Below are positions 46,398 through 55,116 of a stretch of 64,000 nt of DNA, one piece after another. Positions within the stretch are counted from its first letter, which is position 1, and each line of letters opens with the position of its first letter. Below the pieces are notes generated by a model. The model was given only the letters and a program-made list of their open reading frames with translations. It ran no database searches and was not told the origin of the DNA. Made by a program: the position numbers and the translations under genes. Origin of the DNA: Lentisphaera araneosa HTCC2155 (GTDB taxonomy: Bacteria; Verrucomicrobiota; Lentisphaeria; Lentisphaerales; Lentisphaeraceae); assembly GCF_000170755.1 (NCBI RefSeq), contig NZ_ABCK01000017.1, forward strand, positions 1 through 64,000, in the 5' to 3' direction.

Positions 46398-47540
46398 TTA
46401 AAGTGCAGTCCATGCTGCGTTATTTTTAGAACTTCCTACTACGGCATCGATAAATTTCATGCCGCGAACACCATCTGAGATTGTCGGGTAGTCAAATTTG
46501 ATTTCTTTATTGCCTGCTTGGAATTCGCGAATTTGGCTAACGAAGTTTAGGTAAATATTGGCAAAAGCTTCTAGGTAACCTTCAGGGTGACCTGCCGGCG
46601 TGCGCGTGGCAGCAGCAGCTTCATCACAGAGGTAGCCCATTCCAGTGCGGTAAACTTGGACGGGATCTTCAAGCCATTTTACAATCATTGTGTTGGGCTC
46701 TTGTTGACGCCATTCTAAACCGCCTTTTTCGCCATAAATACGGATGTTGTGATTATTTTCCTCACCAACTGAAATTTGTGAAGCAGTCAAAACACCCTTG
46801 GCGCCATTATCAAATCGCAAGAGGACATTGGCATCGTCATCTAAAAGACGACCGTCGACAAAAGCAGTGATGTCTGCTGCCAGTTCTTGGATTTTTAGAC
46901 CTGTAATATATTCGGCAAGGTTTTCTGCGTGAGTGCCGATGTCGCCAACGCAACCTGCAGCACCACTTTTTGTGGGGTCTGTACGCCAAGCAGCTTGTTG
47001 CTGATCGGTGTCTTCAAGTTTCGTGGCTAACCAACCCTGTGGGTACTCGACAATGACTTTGCGGATTTTGCCAAGCTTACCTTCTTCAATCATTTTTTTA
47101 GCTTGCTTAACGAGTGGGTAGCCTGTGTAGTTGTGAGTGAGTCCGTAGAGGAGTCCTGTTTCAGCTACAATGCCTTCAAGCTCTTCGGCTTGCTCAGTAT
47201 TGAAGCATGCAGGCTTGTCAGAGAGAACGTGGAAACCATTTTCGAGAGCCATCTTTGCTGGTGCAAAGTGCATGTGATTAGGAGTGACAATAGCGACGAA
47301 ATCCATGCGCTCGCCTTCAGGGAGAGTTTTTTCCGTAAGGATCATCTCTTCATAGTTGGCATAACAACGTTCTTCAGGAAGGAAAAAATCTTGTCCAGAG
47401 AGTTTTGATTTTTCCGGTGTCGAGCTAAATGCCCCGCATACGAGTTCGATTTGTTGATCAATAGCCGCTGCAATTCTGTGTACGGCACCGATGAATGCAC
47501 CGCGGCCACCGCCGACCATGCCCATGCGAATTTTTCTCAT
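46398..47540 (-). CDS. Gfo/Idh/MocA-family oxidoreductase
   Basis: This 380-residue NAD(P)-dependent sugar dehydrogenase has a Rossmann N-terminus (RIRMGMVGGGRGAFIGAVH, a GxGGGRG-type loop), then VAIVTPNHMHFAPAKMALE and HVLSDKPACFN with the conserved Lys of the DKP motif. The C-terminal substrate domain has GAAGCVGDIGTHAEN. AGAGGAG lies 6 bp upstream of the start. It forms an operon with the downstream isomerase and is divergent from the PAS-AraC regulator gene, its likely controller. Confidence 0.93.
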   Translation of the reverse strand: MRKIRMGMVGGGRGAFIGAVHRIAAAIDQQIELVCGAFSSTPEKSKLSGQDFFLPEERCYANYEEMILTEKTLPEGERMDFVAIVTPNHMHFAPAKMALENGFHVLSDKPACFNTEQAEELEGIVAETGLLYGLTHNYTGYPLVKQAKKMIEEGKLGKIRKVIVEYPQGWLATKLEDTDQQQAAWRTDPTKSGAAGCVGDIGTHAENLAEYITGLKIQELAADITAFVDGRLLDDDANVLLRFDNGAKGVLTASQISVGEENNHNIRIYGEKGGLEWRQQEPNTMIVKWLEDPVQVYRTGMGYLCDEAAAATRTPAGHPEGYLEAFANIYLNFVSQIREFQAGNKEIKFDYPTISDGVRGMKFIDAVVGSSKNNAAWTAL

Positions 47541-47603
47541 GTATTTCTCCTCTAATTAAGGTTTTTGAATGTTAAGACTTTAAGCCATAAGTGAGTCATA
47601 AGA

Positions 47604-47633
47604 TTGTTTTAATGAGGCATTCTTTTGTAATAT
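47604..47633 (+). promoter_or_regulatory. Candidate promoter of the PAS-AraC gene
   Basis: TTGTTT (47604-47609) and TAATAT (47628-47633) with an 18-bp spacer lie in the 143-bp divergent region and about 50 bp before the chosen ATG. This is an eye-level consensus match only. Confidence 0.35.
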
Positions 47634-47683
47634 CTCGACAAAGTGTTAAGTTTTTTCTACATAAAAATTTAAAGCGAGCGAAA

Positions 47684-48406
47684 ATGAATAGTTTTTGGGA
47701 AGAAGTAAAGTTAGATGCGTCAATCCAAGTTTTACTCAATAATCTACCTGGCGTACAAGTTTTTGTTAAAGATTTAGAAGGGCGTTTCACTCATGTAAAT
47801 GACGAGGCTCTTCAGGCTTACGGTGCGTCAAAGATGGAAGATATACTCGGTAAGACGGATCATGAAGTTTTTGGGCCAAAATTAGCAGAAAATTATGTAA
47901 AATCTGATGCCGACCTCTTTCGTGAAAAAGTTCCTCAAACAAATATTATTGAGTTGGTTCGCAATCGTTTTGGTCGTGTGGAATGGGTTGTGACAACAAA
48001 AATTCCACTTTTTGATCACCAAGGCGAACTCATGGGTCTCATGGGGACGAGTCAAAACTTTGGCCGTGCACAAAAGAATTTACAGCCTTACTTGGATATA
48101 GCTCCAGGTGTTGAGTACATGGAGAATAACTACATGAAGAGTTTCTCAGTCGAGAAATGCGCTGACTTATCGCATCTTTCAGTGCGTCAATTTGAGCGTA
48201 AGTTCAAGAAGACTTTCCTCACGAGCCCACAGGACTATATAATGAAGACGCGTATTCAGCATGCTTGTAATTACCTATTAAAATCAAAAATGGGTATTTC
48301 TGAAATAGCTTTAAAAGTCGGTTTTTATGATCAAAGTGTTTTTACAAGACAGTTTAAGAAACAACAGGGCTTAACCCCAGGCGCGTATCGCAAAAAGTTC
48401 ACTTAG
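47684..48406 (+). CDS. AraC-family regulator with N-terminal PAS domain
   Basis: The 240-residue protein has an N-terminal PAS domain (LNNLPGVQVFVKDLEGRFTHVND, ILGKTDHEVFG) and two C-terminal AraC helix-turn-helix motifs (NYMKSFSVEKCADLSHLSVRQFERKFKKTF; SEIALKVGFYDQSVFTRQFKK). The ATG at 47684 (MNSFWEEVK) fits the PAS start; an in-frame GTG at 47591 would add 31 residues of non-domain sequence. It is divergent from the dehydrogenase/isomerase operon and is its probable activator. The PAS ligand is unknown. Confidence 0.88.
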   Translation: MNSFWEEVKLDASIQVLLNNLPGVQVFVKDLEGRFTHVNDEALQAYGASKMEDILGKTDHEVFGPKLAENYVKSDADLFREKVPQTNIIELVRNRFGRVEWVVTTKIPLFDHQGELMGLMGTSQNFGRAQKNLQPYLDIAPGVEYMENNYMKSFSVEKCADLSHLSVRQFERKFKKTFLTSPQDYIMKTRIQHACNYLLKSKMGISEIALKVGFYDQSVFTRQFKKQQGLTPGAYRKKFT

Positions 48407-48505
48407 GCGCGCTCCGTCTTTATTCGCCCTTTTGTGAAATGATGCTATTATACGCGACAAAATTTCAACTTTCGCGGACTCCGCAAAAATTTTAGGCACA
48501 GGATT

Positions 48506-50066
48506 ATGCACGACGTAAAAATATTTGACACCACTCTTAGAGATGGCCAGCAGGGGAAGGGGATTTCTTTCACTGTAGAAGACAAGATAAAGATCGCTAA
48601 ACTCTTGGATGAGAATGGCGTGAGCTACATTGAGGGTGGTTGGCCTGGTGCGAGTCCAAAAGTTGAAGCCTTTTTTAAAGAAATTAAAAATGTCGAACTC
48701 AAAAATGCCAAGATGGTCGCTTTTGGTTCGACACGCCGTGCAAGTAACTCTGCAGAAGATGATGTTTTTCTCAATAAGATTGTTCAGTCAGGTGCCCCCG
48801 TAGCCTGTATTTTTGGTAAGAGTTGGGACTTACACGTCCACGAAGCTTTAAAGATTAGTTTAGAAGAGAATTTAGATGTGATCGAAAGCTCAATTGCTTT
48901 CCTTAAGAAATCTGGGCTCGAAGTTTTTTTTGATGCGGAACACTTTTTTGACGGGTATAAACGCAACCCAGAATACGCCATAAAATGTCTACAAGCTGCC
49001 GAAGCAGGCGGTGCAGAAGTTCTCGTCTCTGTGATACAAATGGTGGCACGATGCCTTTCGAAGTCGCAGAGATAATCGAAAAATTAAGCCTCAGTTGAAA
49101 ACTCCTTTGGGTATACATGCTCATAATGATTGTGAGTTAGCGGTAGCCAATTCTTTGACGGCCGTAAAACATGGCGCGGTGCAGGTGCAAGGAACAATTA
49201 ATGGCTTTGGCGAGCGTTGTGGCAATGCAAACTTATGCTCGATCATACCTTCGCTCAAATTAAAAATGGGCTTAGATTTAGTCACTGACGAACAGCTTCA
49301 GGCAATGACGTCTCACTCGCATCATATTTATGAGATTGCCAATCTATCGCCAAGTGATAGCCAAGCTTATGTGGGTAAGAACGCGTTCGCTCACAAGGGT
49401 GGAGTTCACGTTTCAGCAATTTTGAAAAACCCAGAGACTTACGAACATATTCGTCCAGAGTTAGTGGGTAATAAGCAGGAAGTCACAGTTTCAGATCAAA
49501 GTGGTCTTTCTAACTTAATTTATAAAGCCGAGAAATTTGGCATCGAAATCGATCCCAAAGATCCCAATATTAAATCACTTGTACAGCGCACAAAAGAACT
49601 CGAAAAAATGGGTTTTACTTTCGAAGAAGGTGAGGCGAGCTTCGAATTGTTGATGCGCCGTAAACTTGGTTTATTTGATCGTTCTTTTGAGCTTTTAGGT
49701 TTTCGTGTGATTGACGAGAAACGCGGTCATGATGAAGAGGTGATTGTGGAAGCCACTGTGAAAGTTAATGTCAATGGGACGGTCTACCACACAGCTGCGG
49801 AAGGTGAAGGTCCTGTAGATGCTTTAAATAAAGCTCTGCGTAAAGTTTTGGAAGTTCATTTCCCTGGATTGAGTACCATGTTTCTTAGCGACTACAAAGT
49901 TCGTGTACTGAACTCAGAGAAGGGCACGTCATCTAACGTGCGCGTTTTAATTGAGACGACAGATGGTAAGAAAAGTTGGGGCACGGTTGGTGTATCAGCC
50001 AACTTGATTGAAGCCACTTGGAAAGCACTGATTGATGCAATCGAATATAAATTACTCAAAGGCTAA
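48506..50066 (+). CDS. cimA: (R)-citramalate synthase, frame broken twice (near 49026 and 49087)
   Basis: CimA condenses pyruvate and acetyl-CoA to citramalate for isoleucine synthesis. The N-terminal TIM barrel reads FDTTLRDGQQGKGISFTVEDK and YIEGGWPG, the CimA rather than LeuA pattern. The frame breaks after AGGAEVLV; CDTNGGTMPFEVAEIIEKL follows in another frame, then PQLKTPLGIHAHNDC in a third, to the end with the LeuA dimer domain. One base is missing near 49026 and one near 49087. Restored length is about 520 residues, normal for CimA. The strong conservation on all three segments argues for sequence errors or a very recent mutation. Confidence 0.9.
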
Positions 50067-50087
50067 AACTTATAGTTTCTAGCCAAT

Positions 50088-50119
50088 AAAAAAAGCAGGC
50101 CATACGGTCTGCTTTTTTT
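50088..50119. terminator. Bidirectional terminator after cimA
   Basis: AAAAAAGCAGGCC, loop ATAC and GGTCTGCTTTTTTT form a stem with one G-U pair and T7. It separates cimA from the convergent small-protein gene. Confidence 0.92.
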
Positions 50120-50141
50120 GTGCATGCTGTTGTTATCTAAC

Positions 50142-50576
50142 TTAGAACGGGCAATCCTCTGGATCGTTAATGTCGTCAAAGTTAGGCATATCGCTCACTG
50201 GTGGACGTGTGTTGTTGAGATCCGCCATATCGTTTGCAGGAGCTTGTTGAAATGGGGGTGGAGTGTTTTGTTGAAAGTTCTGAGCTTGCGGCGCGGCTTG
50301 AGGTGCAGCTTGTTGGAAGTTCTGAGCTTGTGGAGCGTTTTGCTGATAGCCACCCTGATTTTGATTCGGCTCCCAAGTGTCGATTGTGAGACTATGAGTC
50401 TGACCGTATTGGCTTGGCTGACGACGCTTATTCATGTTGAGGTTAACATAACCTTTGGCGTTGAGGTTATTCATTAAAGTTTCGAGGTCTTGCTTGTTAA
50501 AGGAAATGCGGTGAAAAGCACCGAAATTACCATTAACTTCCTTGGCACCACCAACGTAAATTTTTTCGTTAGACAT
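50142..50576 (-). CDS. Small protein with Gln/Pro-rich linker and SSB-like acidic tail
   Basis: The 144-residue protein has an N-terminal domain of about 68 residues (KIYVGGAKEVNGNFGAFHRISF, SQYGQTHSLTIDTWEPN). A low-complexity linker rich in Gln, Asn, Ala and Pro with a repeated PQAQNFQQ unit follows. The tail is acidic and ends NDPEDCPF. The layout of compact domain, flexible linker and acidic tip ending in Pro-Phe copies single-stranded DNA-binding proteins, whose tip recruits repair enzymes. The N-terminal domain was not recognised as an OB fold. GGGAGG lies about 9 bp before the ATG. Binding to DNA is inferred only. Confidence 0.6.
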   Translation of the reverse strand: MSNEKIYVGGAKEVNGNFGAFHRISFNKQDLETLMNNLNAKGYVNLNMNKRRQPSQYGQTHSLTIDTWEPNQNQGGYQQNAPQAQNFQQAAPQAAPQAQNFQQNTPPPFQQAPANDMADLNNTRPPVSDMPNFDDINDPEDCPF

Positions 50577-50623
50577 TTTGTGATCCTCCCAATAGGTTTT
50601 GATCGTTCTAGCTTATAAGTAGG

Positions 50624-50638
50624 GAATGAAATTCATTC
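50624..50638. promoter_or_regulatory. 15-bp palindrome upstream of the SSB-tail gene
   Basis: GAATGAA-A-TTCATTC is a perfect inverted repeat with one central base. It lies 48 bp upstream of the start and just upstream of a TTATAA that could be the -10 element on the minus strand. A repressor operator is inferred. Confidence 0.4.
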
Positions 50639-50778
50639 TAATTTGCTTATTATGATAAGGGTTGCACTTCGATGCTTCAAGTCGATCTGAGAGCTAGTTC
50701 AACATTTTGTGGGGATAGATAAAGTGAATCAGTGAGCTGAGCTTTAATGCCTGATTTCGTTTAGGAATTAGGAGAGAC

Positions 50779-51438
50779 TTATTTGCTCTTTAAACCTGAG
50801 TTTACTTGTGAAATGAGCTCGCTACAAAGATCCGTTTTTGTTGAGGCAGGGATTGACTCGCCTGCAGGATCTATGATATAAGTTTGGTGGGCTTCACCAT
50901 CCATTTCATCTAAATTATTGGCAACAATGAGTTCAGCACTTGACGCTTTTAATGAGTTTAAAGCAATGTCGTGAAGCTCTTCACGGGGAAGGCCTACTTG
51001 CAATTTGAATTTTACTAAGAAAGATTCTGGCGTTGCTAGGCGAATTTTGTCCACTAACTTTTCTGTAGGGATGAGGGGGATGTTGAATCCGTCTTTGGAA
51101 CTTTTTTTACCTTGGTAGACATCATCTGATTTAAAGTCAGAAACTGCAGAGGAGTGCAAGATAGCATCAAATTGCGTCAAGTCTGTGGTCTTGAGGAGTT
51201 GGTCTAGGTCATCATAGTAAAAAAACTGCTGGACATTCATTTCAGTCCAGTCAGAAGTTTGGAACTTAGCGCGGCCCGGTCCCATAAAGAGGGTGACTTT
51301 ACAGCCTTGCTCTTTAAAGGCGCGGGCAATGCGCAAGCCAGTTTCGCCGGAAAAAACAGAAGTGAGAACTCGTACACGATCAACGGCAGTCCAGGTTGGA
51401 CCTGCAGTAACGAGGATGTTTTTTCCGACTAAGCTCAT
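50779..51438 (-). CDS. coaB: Phosphopantothenate-cysteine ligase domain protein (stand-alone CoaB)
   Basis: The 219-residue protein corresponds to the CoaB half of bacterial CoaBC. It has KNILVTAGPTWTAVDRVRVLTSVFSGETGLRIARAF at the nucleotide-binding start, HSSAVSDFK for the catalytic Asn/Ala-Val-Ser-Asp region (AAVSDF in the family), and SSAELIVANNLDEM. The flavin-dependent CoaC half is not fused and not nearby. argG is immediately upstream on the same strand, with 1 bp between them. The altered VRVLTSVFSG in place of VRYITNxSSG is unusual. Confidence 0.8.
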   Translation of the reverse strand: MSLVGKNILVTAGPTWTAVDRVRVLTSVFSGETGLRIARAFKEQGCKVTLFMGPGRAKFQTSDWTEMNVQQFFYYDDLDQLLKTTDLTQFDAILHSSAVSDFKSDDVYQGKKSSKDGFNIPLIPTEKLVDKIRLATPESFLVKFKLQVGLPREELHDIALNSLKASSAELIVANNLDEMDGEAHQTYIIDPAGESIPASTKTDLCSELISQVNSGLKSK

Positions 51439-51439
51439 A

Positions 51440-52675
51440 TTAGCAGTCGTCGAATTGACCAGCTTTTGCGAGCGCCGCAGTTTCTACAGAAATGATATCT
51501 GCGTAACCTTGGCTAGAAGCAGGATTTAAACCATCGGAAGCTTCCATTGAACTATCTTCTTCGTTGTAGAGTGAAGCGTAAATATCTGTCATGCTCTGGA
51601 AGAATACGTTGCCTTTATAGAGGCCAAGTTTAACTTCGCCTTCGGCAGACTCAGTGAGTGTGTCGATAGCAGCACGCGCAGCTTGAACAGTTTTGTCGTA
51701 GTAGCGACCATCATAAACGAGGTTTGAGATGAGTTCCCCCATTTGCTTGTAGAGCTTAAATGAATTACGGTCAAGAGTGGCTTGTAAGATGTTTTCGAGG
51801 CCAGCGTGGAGGAGTTCCATGCCAGGTGCTTCGTAAACGCCACGAGATTTAGTTCCGATGATACGGTTCTCTAAAGCGTTCTTCATCCAAATGCCATTAC
51901 GACCAGCGATCTCGTTAGCTTTTTCCATAGCTTGGAGTGGTGATAATTTTTCGCCGTTGATTGATGTGCAGTAACCATGCTGGAAAGTAAGAGTGACATC
52001 TTCAATTTTGTCAGGCGCATCAGCAGGCCAAACACCCATAGTCGGCTCAACGATAAGGCAAGATGTTTCGAGTTCTTCGAGGTCTTCTGCTTCGTGAGAA
52101 AGACCTGCGAGGTTCGCATCAGTAGAGTATTTTTTCTTCATGCCAATAACAGCAGGGATATCGAATTGAGCGAGGTAGTCAGCCATTTCAGTACGACCAG
52201 GGAATTGCTCGAGGAGCTCAGGGTCACGCCAGGGAGCGTAAACGCCCATTTCAGGTGCAAGGGCACGCGTGTAGCGTTCGAAACGCATTTGGTCGTTACC
52301 ACGTCCAGTTGCACCGTGGCAAAGAACGTCAACGCCATGCTTTTGCATTTCGCGAATGATGCCGCGTACAGTTACTGCACGAGCGATACCAGTAGTGTTC
52401 CAGTAGCCGCCATCATATGTTGCAGAAGCTTTGATTGTTTCGAAGCAGATCTCTGCCATGTCGTCTTTAACGTCAACGATGTAAGTTGGCGCGCCACAAG
52501 GCTCCATTTTTTTAACGATGTCGTTGATGTCTTTCTCGTCAGGTTGACCGAGGTCAGCGCTGAAGCAGACTACGTCGAGGCCTTCTTCCATGAGTCTTTT
52601 TGTAACGGTTTTTGAATCGAGACCGCCTGAAACGCAGATGCCGATTTTTTTACCTTTTAAGTCTTTGAGTAACAT
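51440..52675 (-). CDS. argG: Argininosuccinate synthase
   Basis: ArgG joins citrulline and aspartate in arginine synthesis. The 411-residue protein has the ATP loop CVSGGLDSKTV (usual form SGGLDTS) near the N-terminus, GATGRGNDQMRFE, APWRDPELLEQFPGR and SRGVYEAPG. The start is the ATG at 52675 (MLLKDLKGKKIG), 9 bp after AAAGGA. A longer frame from 52732 would add 19 residues not found in the family. coaB follows directly. No other arg gene is in the window. Confidence 0.96.
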   Translation of the reverse strand: MLLKDLKGKKIGICVSGGLDSKTVTKRLMEEGLDVVCFSADLGQPDEKDINDIVKKMEPCGAPTYIVDVKDDMAEICFETIKASATYDGGYWNTTGIARAVTVRGIIREMQKHGVDVLCHGATGRGNDQMRFERYTRALAPEMGVYAPWRDPELLEQFPGRTEMADYLAQFDIPAVIGMKKKYSTDANLAGLSHEAEDLEELETSCLIVEPTMGVWPADAPDKIEDVTLTFQHGYCTSINGEKLSPLQAMEKANEIAGRNGIWMKNALENRIIGTKSRGVYEAPGMELLHAGLENILQATLDRNSFKLYKQMGELISNLVYDGRYYDKTVQAARAAIDTLTESAEGEVKLGLYKGNVFFQSMTDIYASLYNEEDSSMEASDGLNPASSQGYADIISVETAALAKAGQFDDC

Positions 52676-52808
52676 AATTTTTGTTCCTTTAAAGTATATC
52701 ATTTTGTATCCGCACAATGTAATGAAGAGCAAAGGATTATCAACACCAAATTTGCACTAAATATTCTAATGTGAAAATACGTAAAATATTGAGGGAAAAG
52801 AAAGCCTC

Positions 52809-53417
52809 TCAGGCTTTGGAGAAGTGGACTTTTGCAAGAGTTTGAAAGTCTTCAGGACATACAGGGACGCTGTTTTTTGGATGAGTCGAATAAGCCACGC
52901 AATCAAGTGAGCTTGGGTATAGAGTGATTTGAGGTATGGCAGACTCAAAGAAAGGTTTTAGCGCAGTAAAATTTTTAGATTGTAAGTAGTTTCCAAGTGT
53001 GATGTGGGGCGTGAAGTTTTTGTTTTCTGGATCGAGTAGTTTTTGCAAGTAGTTTGTTGTTTTGCTAGCATCGCTACAGCGGATGTAAGGACAGTGCGGA
53101 AAGGAATCTATGTTTTGTATGTAGATTTTGGGTGGGGCTAAGTCGAGTTTTTGGAGCTCTTTGGCGCGCTCATTTATTTGATGAAGAGTCGTTTCGTCGT
53201 TTAGTTCGATATTTTCAACTAAAAATCCTTGTGGAGCAATTGTAAGATGAAGGTTTTCTACTGGATGATATTTAATGAATTTTTTCAGCTGATCTTGATA
53301 TTCTTTAACGAGGGTTTTTAGGGGACTGTCTGAAAACTGGTACATCCAAACAGTGTAGGTGGGTCTGCCGCGGTGCCAAGCTAAAAAAGGCTGATGTTTT
53401 GCTGCTTGAGTTTTCAT
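52809..53417 (-). CDS. 2H phosphoesterase (2'-5' RNA ligase/ThpR-like)
   Basis: The 202-residue protein has two HxTx motifs, HLTI (57-60) and HITL (138-141), spaced as in LigT/ThpR-type 2H phosphoesterases that act on cyclic phosphates of RNA or nucleotides. Other family landmarks are weak, so the substrate is open. It is divergent from the stressosome operon. Confidence 0.75.
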   Translation of the reverse strand: MKTQAAKHQPFLAWHRGRPTYTVWMYQFSDSPLKTLVKEYQDQLKKFIKYHPVENLHLTIAPQGFLVENIELNDETTLHQINERAKELQKLDLAPPKIYIQNIDSFPHCPYIRCSDASKTTNYLQKLLDPENKNFTPHITLGNYLQSKNFTALKPFFESAIPQITLYPSSLDCVAYSTHPKNSVPVCPEDFQTLAKVHFSKA

Positions 53418-53524
53418 TTGAGTTTCTTATGGGGCTTAGGGTTTATAGAGCCACTGGCTCAGATTCTGATTTTTTGTTAAAAAAGAGTTTTATTCTTATG
53501 TAAATTAGCAATTATTTCTTTGTC

Positions 53525-53553
53525 TTGATGGCTAGGTCATATAGTTTTATAAA
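53525..53553 (+). promoter_or_regulatory. Candidate promoter of the stressosome operon
   Basis: TTGATG (53525-53530) and TATAAA (53548-53553) are 17 bp apart and end 21 bp before the first ATG. GAGGGA at 53563-53568 would be the ribosome-binding site. This is an eye-level consensus match. Confidence 0.45.
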
Positions 53554-53574
53554 TCTAATTGTTGAGGGATAAAA

Positions 53575-54367
53575 ATGAATTACAAAAATAATGAAACAAT
53601 CTGCAACTACAAAGCAGAAAAACTGCTCGATCTCTTTCAAATAAGTTCGGAAGATATTGAATTAATTCAAGCTGCTGGGGAAGAATATTCAGAAAGTCTA
53701 TTGGGAGGAGTTTCTTAAAGCTAGTATTGATGAAGATTATGTGCTGAGCCGAGAGACGGTTGGTTTAACTCATGCTCGCATTGGCTTGTCGCTTTCGGCT
53801 TACTTTGTAGCTGTTGACCACAGTTTATTTATTTGGATCAAAAGGATTTTATCCTCTAAATGCGAGCATGATTTAGATGCGATTTGTCGTGCTTTCACCA
53901 AGTTAGTTCATTTGGATACAATGATAGTGGTCGAAGCGTTTAGCTTCATGACTAACAAAACAATTTCAAAACAGAGTCAAGCGCTCATGGAAATGTCGAC
54001 TCCAGTGACGGAAATTTGGGATGACATTCTGATGTTGCCATTAGTTGGGATCATTGATTCCAAACGAAGCCAAGATGTAATGAATTCCATTTTGAGCAAG
54101 ATAGCTCAGACCCAAGCAAGGATTTGTATCTTAGATATTAGTGGTGTGGCAGTGGTTGATACAGCCGTGGCCAACCACTTGATAAAAATCAGTAAAGCCA
54201 CACGTCTTATGGGCTGTGAATGTAATTTCTCTGGGATTTCTCCAGCCATTGCTCAAACTATTGTAGAGCTTGGGATTGATGTGGGTTCTATTCGTACTAA
54301 CTCAAATTTGAAAGATGCATTAAATCACGCCTTTGTCAGTCAAGGCATTGGTATTGTGAAAGGTTAA
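53575..54367 (+). CDS. Globin-coupled RsbR-type stressosome protein, frame broken near 53703
   Basis: The N-terminal sensor-globin segment starts at 53575 (MNYKNNETICNYKAEKLLDLF) but hits a stop at 53716-53718. The downstream frame continues EEFLKASIDEDYVLSRETVGLTHARIGLS. One G too many in GGG at 53703-53705 explains it. The restored protein has about 263 residues (B. subtilis RsbR 274). The THARIGL motif (His66) is the conserved proximal heme ligand region of sensor globins. The C-terminal STAS domain has ILDISGVAVVDT and ISPAIAQTIVELGID, so both RsbR phospho-threonines (VVDT and AQT) are present. Heme-based sensing of oxygen, as for Vibrio vulnificus RsbR, is inferred. Confidence 0.88.
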
Positions 54368-54374
54368 TTTTTCT

Positions 54375-54734
54375 ATGAATCATGTACCCGGACATTTTAT
54401 AGAGAATTACTTACTCTATGCAATGCCAAGTGAATTGCCTGAGAAAGAGTTTTTAGACTTTAGCCAATTTCTTTTAAATGAAGTGACTAAGAAACATGTC
54501 GAGTATTTAATTTTAGATTACTCGGCTTATCGAATTATGGATAGAACTGATTATCTAAGGTGCTGTGGGCTCGTTAAAAAAGTTCAAATCATGGGGGTCG
54601 GAGTCATTAATCACGGTTTAAATGCAGGTTTAGTAAGTACGCTTGTCGATTTAGTTGATGATTTTCAAGGGATGGAATTTGCGGGGAGTTTAGAGGCGGC
54701 GTTGGCGCTTGTGGGTAAGAATGCAAGCACTTAA
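54375..54734 (+). CDS. RsbS-like STAS-domain protein
   Basis: The 119-residue single STAS domain is placed where rsbS lies between rsbR and rsbT. It keeps the fold pattern (VEYLILDYSAYRIMDR, then VGVINHGLNAGLVSTLVDL). The site that aligns with the phosphorylated Ser59 of B. subtilis RsbS (VDS) is Arg57, followed by Thr58. The family GMRPAVAIT segment reads GLNAGLVST. It is a divergent stressosome scaffold whose switch may use Thr58 or be lost. 7 bp separate it from rsbR. Confidence 0.8.
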   Translation: MNHVPGHFIENYLLYAMPSELPEKEFLDFSQFLLNEVTKKHVEYLILDYSAYRIMDRTDYLRCCGLVKKVQIMGVGVINHGLNAGLVSTLVDLVDDFQGMEFAGSLEAALALVGKNAST

Positions 54735-55116
54735 TTGCTATATCTATAATGACGTGTCAGTCTCAACGGGGATTATAGAAGCTCGCGAATGGTTGGACGA
54801 GTGTATGAGTGATAAACAAGTCAAAAGTCTGTTGCTGACAGTATTTGCGGAGTTAGCACAAAATATTATTAAATATGCTAACAGAGGGAAGATACTATTG
54901 GAGTGTACAAAGTTTGAGGGTAAGGACTGTGTGATGATTTGTTCAAAAGATAATGGACCCGGCATAGAGAAGATTGAAGATGCTTTGAGTGAGAATTTTA
55001 GTACATCGGGAACATTGGGCTTAGGTCTCCCAGGGATTAAGCGCATTATGGATGAGTTTCAGATTGAGTCGGAACTTGGTGTGGGGACCGTAGTAAGGAC
55101 GTTTAGATACTTATGA
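54721..55116 (+). CDS. RsbT-like switch kinase
   Basis: The 131-residue GHKL-type Ser/Thr kinase has the N-box AELAQNIIKYANRG, DNGPGI and the G2-box GTLGLGLPGIKRIMDEF. RsbT phosphorylates STAS proteins of the stressosome and is then released to act on its target. The start is set at the ATG 54721 (MQALNCYIYND); a GTG at 54709 is also possible. It overlaps the upstream STAS gene by 14 bp and the downstream gene by ATGA, so the four genes are translationally coupled. Confidence 0.9.
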   Translation: MQALNCYIYNDVSVSTGIIEAREWLDECMSDKQVKSLLLTVFAELAQNIIKYANRGKILLECTKFEGKDCVMICSKDNGPGIEKIEDALSENFSTSGTLGLGLPGIKRIMDEFQIESELGVGTVVRTFRYL

